NCBI GenBank assembly: GCA_030704615.1
Contig: CM060733.1
Span: 57,166,001 to 57,226,000 of the forward strand
DNA from: Takakia lepidozioides
Lineage: Eukaryota > Streptophyta > Takakiopsida > Takakiales > Takakiaceae
Length of the DNA: 60,000 nt
Direction of reading: 5' to 3'
The notes beneath the pieces are model-generated. The model saw only the letters and a list, made by a program, of their open reading frames with translations, did not search any database and was not told the origin of the DNA. Numbering within the stretch: the first letter of the stretch is position 1; each line of letters begins with the position of its first letter. The position numbers and the translations under genes were made by a program. This document shows positions 21,600-32,802 of this stretch, piece by piece.

Positions 21600-22024
21600 A
21601 TTACTAGCGTACGCAATCATGATGACAACGCGCGCCCCAAGTGTGGAGAGGGGGCTTATAAGGCCTTGGAGGCCATTCTCTCCATCACTTTTCTCCACAC
21701 CAGGACTTGGTGGGCGATGGGATGTTGCATTCCTTCTTATTGAGTCCAAGTGGAGAGGGGTGCTATTGGTTGGGTGGGGGGTATTTTGGGCCGTTGGTTT
21801 CTACGAAATCGATGTTGAGTACCTCCCGGGAAGCCCTCCTCTGGCACCCACGTTTTTTTCATTGCACATTGCGTCATAACACTTAGAACTACGGAGGGAG
21901 TGACACGTGCCTCTAGTACTTGGGGAGGATTCATTAGGGAGTAGGATTAGGTACGATTTAGGAGGGTTGGGAGAGCATTTTTTTTAGCAAACACCTGTCG
22001 AGTAGGAGTAAGCCAGAGCCATAA
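21600..22024. other. 5' flank of copy B; nothing recognisable
   Basis: No family recognised. Contains G-rich and T-rich stretches only. Confidence 0.35.
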
Positions 22025-25000
22025 ATGGCGGAGGAGGAAGACAGAGGAGGTCATCCCAGGGATGACGATAATGAACCTGGACCTCCAAAAAAAAAAACCA
22101 AAATGGCCAGGCGCAAACTTCGTTGAGACATATATAATGACCCCAACATTCTTGCGGAACCAGGTTGGGAAGTTTGGAAGTTGGGGCAGCGGTGGTCATT
22201 TGGTGACTGCAGAAATTTTATGGACTGGTGTCACATAAATCGTTTGTAGCCCAGAGATAGGCATGATCCATAAACCAAACAAAATCAAGCTAGCTTGCAT
22301 TCTTGCGCCAACCCGCATTTCCGCCACAGGGCAGATGAGGTACATACAACATTGTGGGGTCAACCGCTCGTCAACAACAAGGTCCCGTATTTATTTGCGG
22401 CCATGTTATAACGAACCACTTTTGCATCAGGTGGACATGAAAACAATGCATTTTGGTGTAGACATTTGGCAATGCCTTCAAAATTTGAGAGGAGATGCAA
22501 AATGAATGAAAGTGCACATCTTGCAAGACCTTATGCAAATACATTAAATGGCTTACATTACTTATGTGTATCATCAATCCAGAAGGTTCAAATTTTTTGA
22601 GGCATGTGCTCCATCCATATTATTCTCTGACAGAAACAACTAAATGGACTATCCCCTATTTTTAAGACGACGGCGTCGTTGTTGAGATCTTAAAATCCAA
22701 TCAACTGCCTTATTCTTATGAGCATATGAAACGTAAATGCTCTGCATGTTTCCATTTATTTTACAACCAATCGTTGATTAATCGTCCAACTATGAACTGA
22801 CACACTAGACGGCACAATTTATTTACAATCAAATCCCATGACATGTATGTTGATTTGTTCTTTGATTACTCATGTATGAGTAATGAGTACAAGTATTTGT
22901 GGCGACAATTGACTCTAAAACCAATAAATTGATTAAGACACCCATAACAAAATATTCAGTTACTTTATCACTTACTTTATATTGTATTATGAAGGCGCCG
23001 CCACAAAGTAACATGTCAATCGTACAACCATCTTCTGAGGATCCACGTGTAACCCATGTAGTCCAAAAAGCACTAACGCCAGAGTGTATAAAAAAAGTTC
23101 TGGGATGGGAATCATAGGCTTCAAGCATGGTATCCCTATATCAATGAAGTTCATGGGGCCAACTTGTCAAGACATGTCTATGTGACAAGTTGGGTGCTCA
23201 ATGCGGACATTGAAAATCGTGGTTCCCTCAGGTCCATCATGGATAGAGTGAATGTGTGAGTTTCCTTTCTATTCTTCATTTACTTTCATGTTCAATGTTG
23301 TCATGTTCTTGCTCAATGGATGTATATATACACATCTTCTTTCTAATGATCATATTTTATATGTGCAGGGCAACAGAGAGGGCACATGTTACATCCAAAT
23401 TTGTGCACTTGGTTTGCAAGGTCAATATGATTGGCCTTACACCTGTCTCTGAATGGAAGAATGTATTGAGGAAAGAGCAATACGACGAATGCATCAAGAA
23501 AGCAGGAAAGACTTGGTATAACCTGACAGTCCATGCAATGACAGAGATTTTGTACAAGGTAACATCATGTCTTAACCAAGTTTCATTCTTTGCATCCATA
23601 GACAAGATTCACCTCTGGTTCATGTTATGAACTGTTTTGGTTCTTTTGGTAGCATGATATCGTGGAGGCCCAACGCATGGCGGGGGAAGCTTACAAACTT
23701 GCTGAGGGACCAAAGAGTCAAGAGGGCCTTGAAGATACAATGAGACATGCTGGATTGAAAGCAAGGGAGCAACACAAGAGTCAGCTTGTGAAGTTGCTTC
23801 CTATTGCTGATCCAACCCTTGGAGAGGGGTTTCTCCAAGAACTTAAACTGCATTGGTCACGTGTAAAGGCAGGATCAGAGGAAATGACCCAAGAGAAAAT
23901 GGTGAACATTGCTACCGCCCGGGTGGATCCTGAAGAAAAGGTGGAATGGCTACATATATGGAATGGAGACCAAACACTTCACGACCGTAATTTTTTTTCC
24001 ACCCGGGCCTATCAGTGGGCCAACACTTGATCCTTGGCTGAATAGAAGGACTTTTTGGTGGCATTTACATATACAATCATTATCTTCTCAATGCAATTAA
24101 TTCATTTTTGTTGATGACACATTAACATAGTTATTTAACTGACTGTATTTTCTGGCAGCTTCGCAAGGTTGCCTTGGCTCAATTTGCCTTGTACACCACT
24201 CAGCTTGGCCAATTTCATGTTGCCTTGGAGAAAGGAGAGAGTGAGAGTCTGGGAGACTACATGGATACATGGAAAATGACTCATTTCAATGAGTTGTTTC
24301 ATAGAGAGTTCTCATTGCCAAAGGGGCCATTCAGAGGCAATGATTGGGAACAACAAACAGGTGGGGAGAAGGTGGTGAGACGGATTTTATTCAGGTACCA
24401 TCTTTCCATTGCATTGTATATGGATAGTGTATACACCTTGTAAGTAAAAAATGTCTATGCTTCAAGTATTTTTCTAGTACATTGGGATATACATGTTTCT
24501 TAATGTGCTTGTTCAATTGTTGAACAGGTTGCATAAATATTTGTCTCCACAATAACTTTGAATGTGTTTGTATTTTAGGTACATGAGATTTGTGCTTGTA
24601 CCGAGTGATCGACTTAAGGCTGAGCCCAAGTTTCTGATGGCCTAGAAGTTTGGTGCTCAACAAGCTTCCATGTACACACCTGCAATTGAGGAAGATTGGG
24701 GTGTGGAACACCAGGAAGGGGGGGGGTTGGTATTTGGATATGCCCAAGGGTACTATCCCCTATGCAGAAATGGGACTTCATAAGGAATGTGTTCGCAGGC
24801 AGTCAGTGAGTGATGAAGGGGGTATCTCCACTGAAGTCCCTGTTCTTGATCTGGAGCATGTAGAACAGATTGCTACACAGGCCGTTGACGCTGTAGCCCA
24901 AGTGGTCCCTGCCGTTGTGGGTGTACCAAAACGCAAATCACGAAAAAGAAAAGGTGCGGATGTCAATGCAGGTGTGGCCCCCAATGCAGGTGTGGCTTCT

Positions 25001-26745
25001 ATTGCTGGTCCTATTGGTAGTTCTTCACATCCTTCAAATCAGTTGGTTGTAGTGTCTGCACCTGCTACTCGAGGAAACAAGCCAAAGGCAGGCGAACATC
25101 CTTACAATGCAGTGTCATTTTCTGGTGGTGCACCTAGCATGTATCGCATGAAGATCATGCCTACTCATTTCATTGATATGGTGGAGGCCTCAAGTACATC
25201 TCCTGATGCGACCTTGAAGGAGCTCATGGAGTTCTTAAAAAATGTGAGTTTCCCCCAACAAACAAACTTGAATGTAAGGAATTCTTCGATGTTTTAATAT
25301 CCTCATCATCCGGCTATTGACTCCTACATTTTCTGTATGTTGTTTGCAGTTGCCAGGAACTTGGTCTAGTGTTGTGGATGGAAAAAACGTGCCTGTGGCT
25401 GTCATCGTGGACTGCCCGACAGGAATGCCTGTACAGGGCTATTTGGATGGTGTACAGGTTCCTCCCTGGAATGCTTTTGATAAACGGTATTGGGAGTATG
25501 CATTCTCCATTGCTAATGACCTGTTGGATGACAATGGATGCTTGGTGTTCTTGCAGGGCTCCGATGATTCCTTTGCATTGGAGCTCTTTTCTTACTCTAG
25601 GGGCAGCTCTATTTCCGTATTATCAAGGAAATATACTTGCATCAATACCACCCCTCTACACACTCAGACAGGAAAGGTAAAAATCATCCCTTTTCAATAT
25701 CTCATTGTTTGATGTTTCATCTTCCTACTCTCATACATATTATTAAACCATCCGGGTGCACTGTTTTTGTGGAAATGACACGTCCAACATACCATGTTCT
25801 TCCACGCCCATGTAAGGAGGACTATTCAAACTGCGTGAGTCTGGCAAAGTTGTGGACCCCCTTGCAGACCCTGTTGAGTTGGATGCCATCTACAACCACA
25901 TTCCAGATGTTGCACTACCCATGCAAACTCCTCAACAAGCCAAGAGGGGTGCGCGAGACCGTAGTCCCGCCTTCATGCAAGTGTTGTTGGAGACATGCTC
26001 ACCTCTGGCTCCCGCATTTTGGATCTCACAGCTAGCACAGGTTTGCATTGGTCTCCATTTTGTAATTAAAATCTTCTGAGTTGATTCATGATCATTAACT
26101 GTTATCCGATATAATATCACCATTGCATGTTTTTTTCCTGCAGGTTCTACATTTATTGCTGCCCGCGAGTCTGGACGTCACGTATTTGGTCTTGAGGGGG
26201 ACCAGACGTTGTATGCAACACATCTCTCTGCACTTCAAAATACTCAACCTGTTTTGGTTTCATCTGTGGTAACTCCAACCATTCAACGTCCTGTGAGTTT
26301 GTTGGAACCCCCCGCTCCTAAGGTGGCGCGCAAGCTTGGTCTTCATCTCGGCAGTACTTCCTAGTGAGTATGTCTCGCCTCCATTTCTTTTGTTGCAATC
26401 TCTATATTATTTGCAAAGCAAACCATTCCCATTTGATTTGTTAACATAAGTATACATGTATGTGTGATGCAGTATGGGATTGTGTGGACCATCTACGATA
26501 GTCTACCCCAAAGTCCTCTTTCATCGTTTTATCTACCTTCGTATGCCGAGTCCCAAGCTTTGCATTCAATACATCAACAACGTGATGTAGGTCTTTCCAA
26601 TGATCTGTTGTTTGACCGAAGAGCAGCTATTGTTGGACAATCCGTGGATAGGTTGCGTAGAGTTGAGGCTTTCATGGATGTGTATGCCTCTGAATCACAG
26701 GCTTATGACACGGATGATGAAGTATCAGCTGATGATGTTATGTAG
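22025..26745 (+). pseudogene. Class-beta amino-methyltransferase-like gene, fullest copy (B)
   Basis: Begins MAEEEDRGG... with a basic PPKKKTKMARRK signal, then an in-frame TGA (22124). Exons placed by splice sites: about 23100-23240, 23369-23558, 23653 to about 24050, 24159-24394, 24579-25243, 25350-25676, about 25791-26040, 26144-26363, 26473-26745. The 25350 exon reads VAVIVDCPTGMPV then W..F..RYWEYAFSIANDLL and DDNGCLVFLQG. This looks like motif IV and the following helix-strand of amino-methylases, with DCPT in place of DPPY/SPPY. The later exons carry motif I (LTASTG|STFIAARESGRHVFGLEGD). Motif IV before motif I is the class-beta order. Lesions: TGA 22124, T-run frameshift near 23996, G-run frameshift near 24720, acceptor AG changed to AT at 25789-25790, an 11-base deletion, a 1-base deletion at 26473 and TAG at 26743. 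The middle region has no family I know. Confidence 0.6.
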
Positions 26746-27076
26746 GTAATTAGAAATTACAGATACAATACATTGTCCTCATTGTCAGTCCGAATTTTTG
26801 GTTATGTTTTATGATACATGTATTTCTCTCTAGCGTAAGGTAAAACAAATGGGGCAAATGACATGGTGTTGAAATCAGATTTCATGTTATCTTCCTGTCA
26901 TTTGATTTATCTATGTAATAGTTTGTACATAGATCTCTACTGCATTTCATAGATCCCTTTACCTGAATGCAAGTTCGACATGCACTTCAGCACTATCAAA
27001 TTTCATCATTAGTAAGATCAACCCTTATGAGTATTGTGGCATCTTATGTACACATAGGGTGACTATCTTTATCTCA
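25588..27076 (+). repeat. Direct repeat, copy 2 of 1-1490
   Basis: Same order and orientation as the start of the window. Homology breaks at about 27077, where AGCAACGACCGAAGGTCGG begins. Some lesions are private to each copy, so the copies decayed independently after duplication. Confidence 0.9.
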
Positions 27077-28345
27077 TTCTAGCAACGACCGAAGGTCGGA
27101 AGCTAGTTTAGCGTAGAGCAGAAATAGGGTGCCATAGTGCCACATCATCGTCGCCACGTCATCATAGACACGTCATCCTTGCCATATCATCGTAGACACG
27201 TCATCGTCGTCGTCAATTTCTTTGAAACCTGCCCGAAATGCCCAAAAATAACCGGCAGCGTGGGGAAGTGACGATGATGGCTTGAGCGCTGACGGGTTTC
27301 ACACATGGATCTCGGGTTTTTTACAGATAACAGAGACGAGGAGAAGCATCGAGGCAAGGCGAGGATGCGTGATTTCTGGAGTGCAGAGGGATTTGTGGAA
27401 CAATCGAGGCAAGGCGAGGGTGTATGCATGATTTGTGGAGTGCGGAGGGATTTGTTTCACACACCGATCGCAGATGCAAATGTGGGCTCTTGGCTCCTGT
27501 TAGTACCATGATTTGGTATTCTTCCTAATGTTTACAAGGTTCTTGGGAGAGTCAGCTTGGTCTTAGCAGGCCGTGTTTCCATCTCTGCCTGCTCAGCTAC
27601 ACCGTGGTGGTTCTCACAGACCAATCCGACATCACCTGACTACAAACACAAGCAGCACACACAAGAGGCAGAGATAGAAATGGTCACCAATATTAGAATT
27701 TCCAGCAATGGGGGATGAAAACACATCCATCAACTCTAATTTGACCACAAGTTGGTTTTTTTTTTTGATTGATTGAGGGATATTTGAAGGACACTTGCCA
27801 CGGCCATACAAGCGAGTGGATAGAGACAGGAGGGAGAGTGGTGGGATGAGAGCATTCTGGGATTATGAATTGCTTTAGTTTCTCTTCTCCATAGTCTTTC
27901 ACCATCTCTGTGGCCAAAACCTTTCCGTAGGTGGAGGCAAGAGTCAGTCCAGGTTTGGGCTGGGGTGTCCTTGCAGGAGCGACACTGTGGAGTGTTTTGG
28001 TGTGGGGGAGTTGTTGTCTTGATTTTCTTGTGTTTGGATCCCCTCCACACCTGCATGCTTGACTGTGCGCCATGTTAGCTTTGTGTGGGCGTTTGTTTTC
28101 ATAGGAGGTTGGTCCGGATTTGATCACCGGCCAATCCTAGAGTATGCTGTCGGTGGTGAGGCTGGGTTGATGACCAGCAGACCATAGGAGTGCTTGCGGT
28201 GGATGTAGGTGCAGGTACATGTCTACGTTAGAAACCTATTATTCCTGCTTGAACCAGTAGCCGCAACAGGTTCTCTACCCGGTTACCTTGTAGAAAGTGG
28301 GGATTAGAGACAGATTCACAACCGGTTGGGTTGTGAGTTTTCATC
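27077..28345. other. Repeat-rich spacer before the gypsy element
   Basis: Contains repeated CGTCATC/ACGTCATC near 27120-27210 and a duplicated GAGGCAAGGCGAGG...TGGAGTGC segment at 27350-27460. No 5' LTR matching the 3' repeats at 42.6 kb was found. GGGATTAGAGACAGATTCACAACC near 28299-28322 may be a decayed primer-binding-site area, but this is weak. Confidence 0.35.
27540..27605 (+). mobile_element. LINE 5'-end fragment
   Basis: AGTCAGCTTGGTCTTAGCAG and GCCGTGTTTCCATCTCT match the 5' part of the LINE at 38.6 kb (minus-strand sequence AGTCAGCTTCGTCTTAGCAG). Only about 60 bases are shared. Confidence 0.6.
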
Positions 28346-30499
28346 ATGGAGGTGCCACTAGTTGCTGAGGGGAGTGCCGGTACGAGCACTAGCGATACTA
28401 GTGGGTACACAAGACGAGGTGTATGGTTTAGGCCACCTTCACCTTCAGTGTCTTCTGAGGAAGATTCAGACTCGGAGTCAGGAGGATTCTCGCCGAGGGT
28501 GCAAGTCATTTCTGTGCCATTGTTGTGGGACACGATGGAGGAGATGTATGAAGCTACCAAGGGGCCACGTAGGTACTCTAGAGCTGTGGGCACCATCGAG
28601 CTTGATGACTTCATACAAGAGTTTGACAGTTGGTGTGATTTGCAGCAAATGCGCAATCCACAACTGTTTACGCCCTTTATGGCGTGGAAGGGGCTATTCC
28701 AACACCTTGAGGGGCCGCCCATGGATGATTACCATGAATTTAGGCGGGGACATGCGGTGGAGATTGAGGAGTGGTGAGAGTATTGGTCACCTAACTATGT
28801 CTCCATTACTAGAGGCACAAGGGTAGCGGCGACACCAGCAGCTACACAAACATCTCCAACTGCAAGCACTAGTAGTGGGACAAGTGGTATAGGAGCTGGG
28901 AAATTCACTCAAGCTCCTGCTGCAACACCAGCACTTGTGCCTGCCTTTAACCCAGTTGTGGAGTTCTTCGAGGAGTTGAGGATAAACTACCAAGGGATAA
29001 GGACAGAGAAGTTGCGGAGCTTGCAAGAGTTCCAACGAAGGTCTACTGAGAGTTTGAGGGAGGCTTACACCCGCATGAGGCGCTTGATAAACGTAACCCA
29101 ATGGGTTACAAAAGCTAAGGCAGTCGAGTTCTGGTATGGGATCCTGGACAAGGAGCTGAGGAGAAGGGTGCGGGATGCAACTCTCCTACAAGTGGGCCAA
29201 CCCACCTTAGCAAATGTGTTTTTGCTGGCAGAGCGGATAGAGCTCAATATGGTGGAGGAGCGAGTGGTTATGGTGGGTTTTGGCAAGGAGACACAACGAA
29301 GTGGGGCTCCTAGCCAACAACAACCACTATCCCAACGTGTTCAAGGCAACAAGGGGGCTCAGGTGAAGCCCAGGGAAGGACAGAAAGGATCTCAATTGCA
29401 AAGGTCACTTCCTTCATTCTCAGGCCAACAACAGTCGGGTGTGACATGTTGGGATTGTGGAGGACCCCATGTTAAGAGAGATTGCCCGGAGAGAGGCAAA
29501 GGGCCGGCACAGGCACAACCTACACAACTACAGTGTGGGCATTGTGGCAAGTATGGGCATGATGAGGCCCATTGTTATGACTTACATCCTGAGCTACGGC
29601 CAGGCCAGTTCCAATGGAACAATGGTGGCCGAGGACGAGGCAATGTAGTCCAGAGAGGTAGAGGAGGCAGGGGTCGCGGTGGAGGTCGTAACCAAAACCA
29701 GGGAGCACAAGGTCAAGGTCATGACCAAGGCATGGTGGATAGGCTTGCCCAGCTAGAGCAACGTCTTGCTACCATGGCCACTACGCATGTTGCGCCAGCT
29801 CAAAGGCTTGAGGTTCAAGCCCCACCTGCACAACCTCCTATGCCTAGGGAAGACCAGATTGGTATGGGCTTCATGTGTGGAGCCGCACTTGCAGGACCAT
29901 TGCATGTGGACTCTACAGTTGCTGTCACTCGAGCAACAACGCGTGCTCCTGAGCCAAGAGCAGATGTGGATTTTGATCTACAAAGGGGGGAAGCAAGTCG
30001 ACAGACAAGGCTTCCACAGTCTTTCACATTGGCTGAGACAGTGCCAACTACGCCATCGATGGTACCCAGTCACGCAAGTGTGTCAGAGGTAGAGCCACGA
30101 GTGCCAGTGGGGAGAGTTGGTGTGGCTCGGGAAATGCTAGTGGGTGGTGTTGCAAAGCAAGGTGCTGCCAGTACATTGTTGGGGGCGGCTACGGCGGTTT
30201 GCCAAGCTCCATTATTTTCTGCAATGACCATTGCAATGCCGGGGATTCGGCCAGCTGCTGTGTTCAGACTAGCAGCTAAACTCCGTGAGAGTGGTGATGC
30301 ATCGGCACTATCCGCGGAGATAGCAAATAAGGTGCAGTCTATGGATGCTTTGGATTCGAGGGTGAAGTCAGCCACAGCTGCGCCATGGCAAGCGGCAACT
30401 GCAAGGTTGCAAAAATTGCCAGCTAGACCAGCCATTGAGCGCAGCATGGTGACTCCTGGGGTAGTTCTGGTGGACAATCAGGATGGAGTGTTTCAATAG
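28346..30499 (+). pseudogene. Gag polyprotein with two CCHC zinc knuckles
   Basis: One reading frame from ATG 28346 to TAG 30497, interrupted only by TGA at 28775-28777. The first part has an acidic Ser-rich N-terminus (SSEEDSDSESGG) and a capsid-like helical region (AWKGLFQHLEGPPMDDYHEF; later FFEELRINYQGIRTEKLRSL, EFQRRSTESLREAYTRMRRL). The nucleocapsid has knuckles CWDCGGPHVKRDC (from 29447) and CGHCGKYGHDEAHC (from 29534), followed by a Gly/Arg/Gln-rich RNA-binding stretch. A long Ala/Pro/Val linker follows. Protease continues in the same frame after the TAG, as in one Gag-Pol frame. In life it would form the particle and bind the element RNA. Confidence 0.9.
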
Positions 30500-31190
30500 G
30501 GTGGCCCAACCGGGAGGAGGTATAGGCCACTGCGGGTCTTGTTGGACTTAGGAGCACAGCCATTGATGTTGGGGAGAGCAGCAATTGCAGGCTTGGGCCT
30601 TACAGAGGCGGACTTGGAGCCTTGCCCTTTCCAAATTCAAACATCTTTGGGTGGTTCAGAGAAGGCGCGAGGGATCACACACCATGAGCTCTTCATTTGA
30701 TTGCAGCCGGATCATCCTACAGATGGCTTAGTCATGAGAGCTGAAGCCATTGTTACAGACGCGATGTCCTATGATGAGCTTGTTGGTGGGGCTGTGTTAT
30801 ACCCAATGGGATTTACTCTGGACTTTTGGGAGGAAAGGGCGTCCTATAGGCCGGAGTGGCAGTCAGGGGATGGCCGACGTGCACTGCTCCCAGTGCGGTT
30901 TATTGGGAATGTAGCGGTGGATCATAGGAACATGATGTCCACATTGGCTGCATTCTCAGGGGTGGTGGCTTGGGGTGGTGGCTCTTGGAGGGCAATAGCC
31001 ATGTAGATGATAGACCACCATTTGACGAGGACAAGCAATTGGCATACAAGGCTGAGTTGCTTCCTCATGTGCCTGTGCATATTCCACTGTGGGGTACGGT
31101 TGGGAATTTGCAGCGAGTAGCAGGCGAGAGTGTGCACCAAACATGGCAGGAGGCCTTTCCATTGACGAGTGAGGGGGATTAAGTGCAATC
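30500..31190 (+). pseudogene. Retropepsin-like aspartic protease region
   Basis: In the Gag frame, RPLRVLLDLGAQPLMLGRAA contains the catalytic D-(S/T)-G-A site as DLGA (Asp codon 30545-30547). The usual Ser/Thr is Leu, which would impair activity. DELVGGAVLYPMGFTLDFWE (from about 30775) is the typical C-terminal part of plant gypsy proteases. A TGA lies near 30698. After 31006 the reading moves one frame (LLPHVPVHIPLWG, ESVHQTWQEAFPL) and leads into methyltransferase motif I. Confidence 0.8.
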
Positions 31191-31254
31191 ACCTGGACCT
31201 CCTCAATTAGCTCATTTGGACACAATGCCCATTACCTGACAACCATCTGACTCA

Positions 31255-32530
31255 GGGATTTGTTTGCTAGACCTGTTTAGAGGCATGAGCACTGGGCTTG
31301 CAGGAGTGTTGCAAGCAGGAATCAAAGTACTTGGATGAGATTGCTCGACGTGTTTCCATGCGCCATGTTGCCTTGCTCACACATCAGTATCCTGAGTTGT
31401 TGCATATCTCAGCAATTCAAGGGTACCAAAAGGCCTTGCCAGCAGACATTACCTTGCTGGGGGCGGATGATTTGGACCGGCATGGTGCCATTGACTTGGT
31501 GATAGCTAGATGGCCTTGCCAAGGACACTCTCCCGCAGGTCATGGGAATGGCTTACATGATGCACGATCGCATTTGTTTTGGGAGATGTTGAGAGTGTTG
31601 TGTGACTTGCAGGTGAGGCAAATGCAACCTCCAGCTTACATCCTAGAGAATGTTCCTCTCATGGGGGATTCTCGGGCCAGGGTTATGGCCAGTGTGCATC
31701 AGATCCGGTCATGGATTGGACCAGCTGTATTGTTCGATGCAGCTGCAGTGGGTTTACGAGCACATAGGCCTAGGTTGTGGTGGACCAATCTTGCACCACC
31801 AGAGTTGCTCAAGAGAGCCTATGATTCCATTCAACGGCCACCCAACCTCACGGTTGAGGGCATTTTGGACCAAGGGAGGCAACCACAAAGAGTGCGACAT
31901 GATGATCGTCCACCTTTGGCGGTGGTCAATCGAGTGGGGCAACCACATGCGGCCTTGCCTACACTCATGAGCTTTCCCTCGTCTCATGCTTTTCGAGACA
32001 ATGGTCCTGGGTTGATTTGGGATAGTGTGCTACAGCATTGGGGGAGCCCAATGCGGATGAGCGAGAGCGGGCAATGGGATTTGCCACGGGCATCACGACG
32101 CCAGGTGTTGGGTCAGGCAATGGATCTCAATTGCTTGACATGGGTCATTGACTTGTGTATGGCTGAGCAACGGAGATTGCAAGCATTGGTGGCTACTTCC
32201 GCACTCCCATTCGATATTGCACCCTCTCTGCCAACCGGGACGGTGGAGGCAGTGAGTGGGGGCGAGCACATGATCATGGGATGCAAACACCCATGGAAGA
32301 TGTGGGATGAGATGCGCAAAGAAAGAGTCATTGGATCTCTCAAGCAGCAGTATGAGGAGTGGGGAGAGCCATACACTGAGGATCAATTGGAGGCCAAGGT
32401 GGCTAAGGTTTTTGAAGAGGTTGAGAATGTTTCTTCCCAAAAGGATGTTCTCAAGGTGGCTATGGCGGAGCAAGTGGAGGCTACGCCACGGTCAGGGTGG
32501 GTGGATAAAGCCCAAGAGGTTGATATCTAG
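31255..32530 (+). pseudogene. C5-cytosine DNA methyltransferase domain in the retrotransposon
   Basis: Motif I (ICLLDLFRGMSTGLAGVLQA, from 31255) lies one frame away from the rest; a small indel near 31325 separates them. In the main frame follow motif IV (LVIARWPCQGHS, catalytic Cys codon 31517-31519), motif VI (YILENVPL, Glu codon 31646), motif VIII (RAHRPRLWWTNL, 31757), a target-recognition-like stretch, motif IX-like ALPTLMSFPSS and motif X-like RRQVLGQAMDLNCLTWVIDL. This is the full C5 motif order. The overall look (PCQGHS, ENVP) recalls the DNMT3/DRM-type group rather than CMT or MET1, but I have not aligned it. It sits between protease and RT in the frame that continues to RT after a TAG at 32528. 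In an active ancestor it would have methylated cytosines in DNA, perhaps the element's own copies. Confidence 0.88.
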
Positions 32531-32772
32531 CAACCAAAGGATGCGTCTCCTACTTCCAAGCCTGGTGTACCCAAGGTTGCAGTCACTGAGGACAACTGGG
32601 AACCAGATGTTGGACCTACAGTCACCGGAGGAGAGAGGCGGAAGATCCAGCAATTTCTAAGGGCTTATAGAAATTGCTTTGCCTTCGGTTTGAAGGATTT
32701 GGGGAGTTTGAAGGGCTAGGAGATTCGTATTGATTTGGCAAGTGACACGCCAATTAATCGAAGGCCCTACAG
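32531..32772 (+). pseudogene. RT N-terminal connector, interrupted by CACTA insertion
   Basis: In frame with the methyltransferase: ERRKIQQFLRAYRNCFAFGL, KDLGSLKG, then TAG (32719), EIRIDLASDTPINRRPY. This is the classic lead-in to gypsy RT. The frame is broken at the CAG duplication (32770-32772) by the CACTA element and resumes exactly at 39426 as RYSDMERSLIQ. Confidence 0.9.
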
Positions 32773-32802
32773 CACTACAACAAAAAGCGGCTTTTATGTC
32801 TC
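32773..32802 (+). repeat. CACTA left terminal inverted repeat
   Basis: CACTACAACAAAAAGCGGCT, then TTTATGTCTC; pairs with 39393-39422 inverted. Confidence 0.93.

Noticed and set aside
27693-28127. 144-codon minus-strand ORF with a possible zinc motif (CRCGG) upstream of Gag
   Set aside because: No spaced Cys/His pattern and no homology recognised; probably 5' element or flank DNA read antisense.
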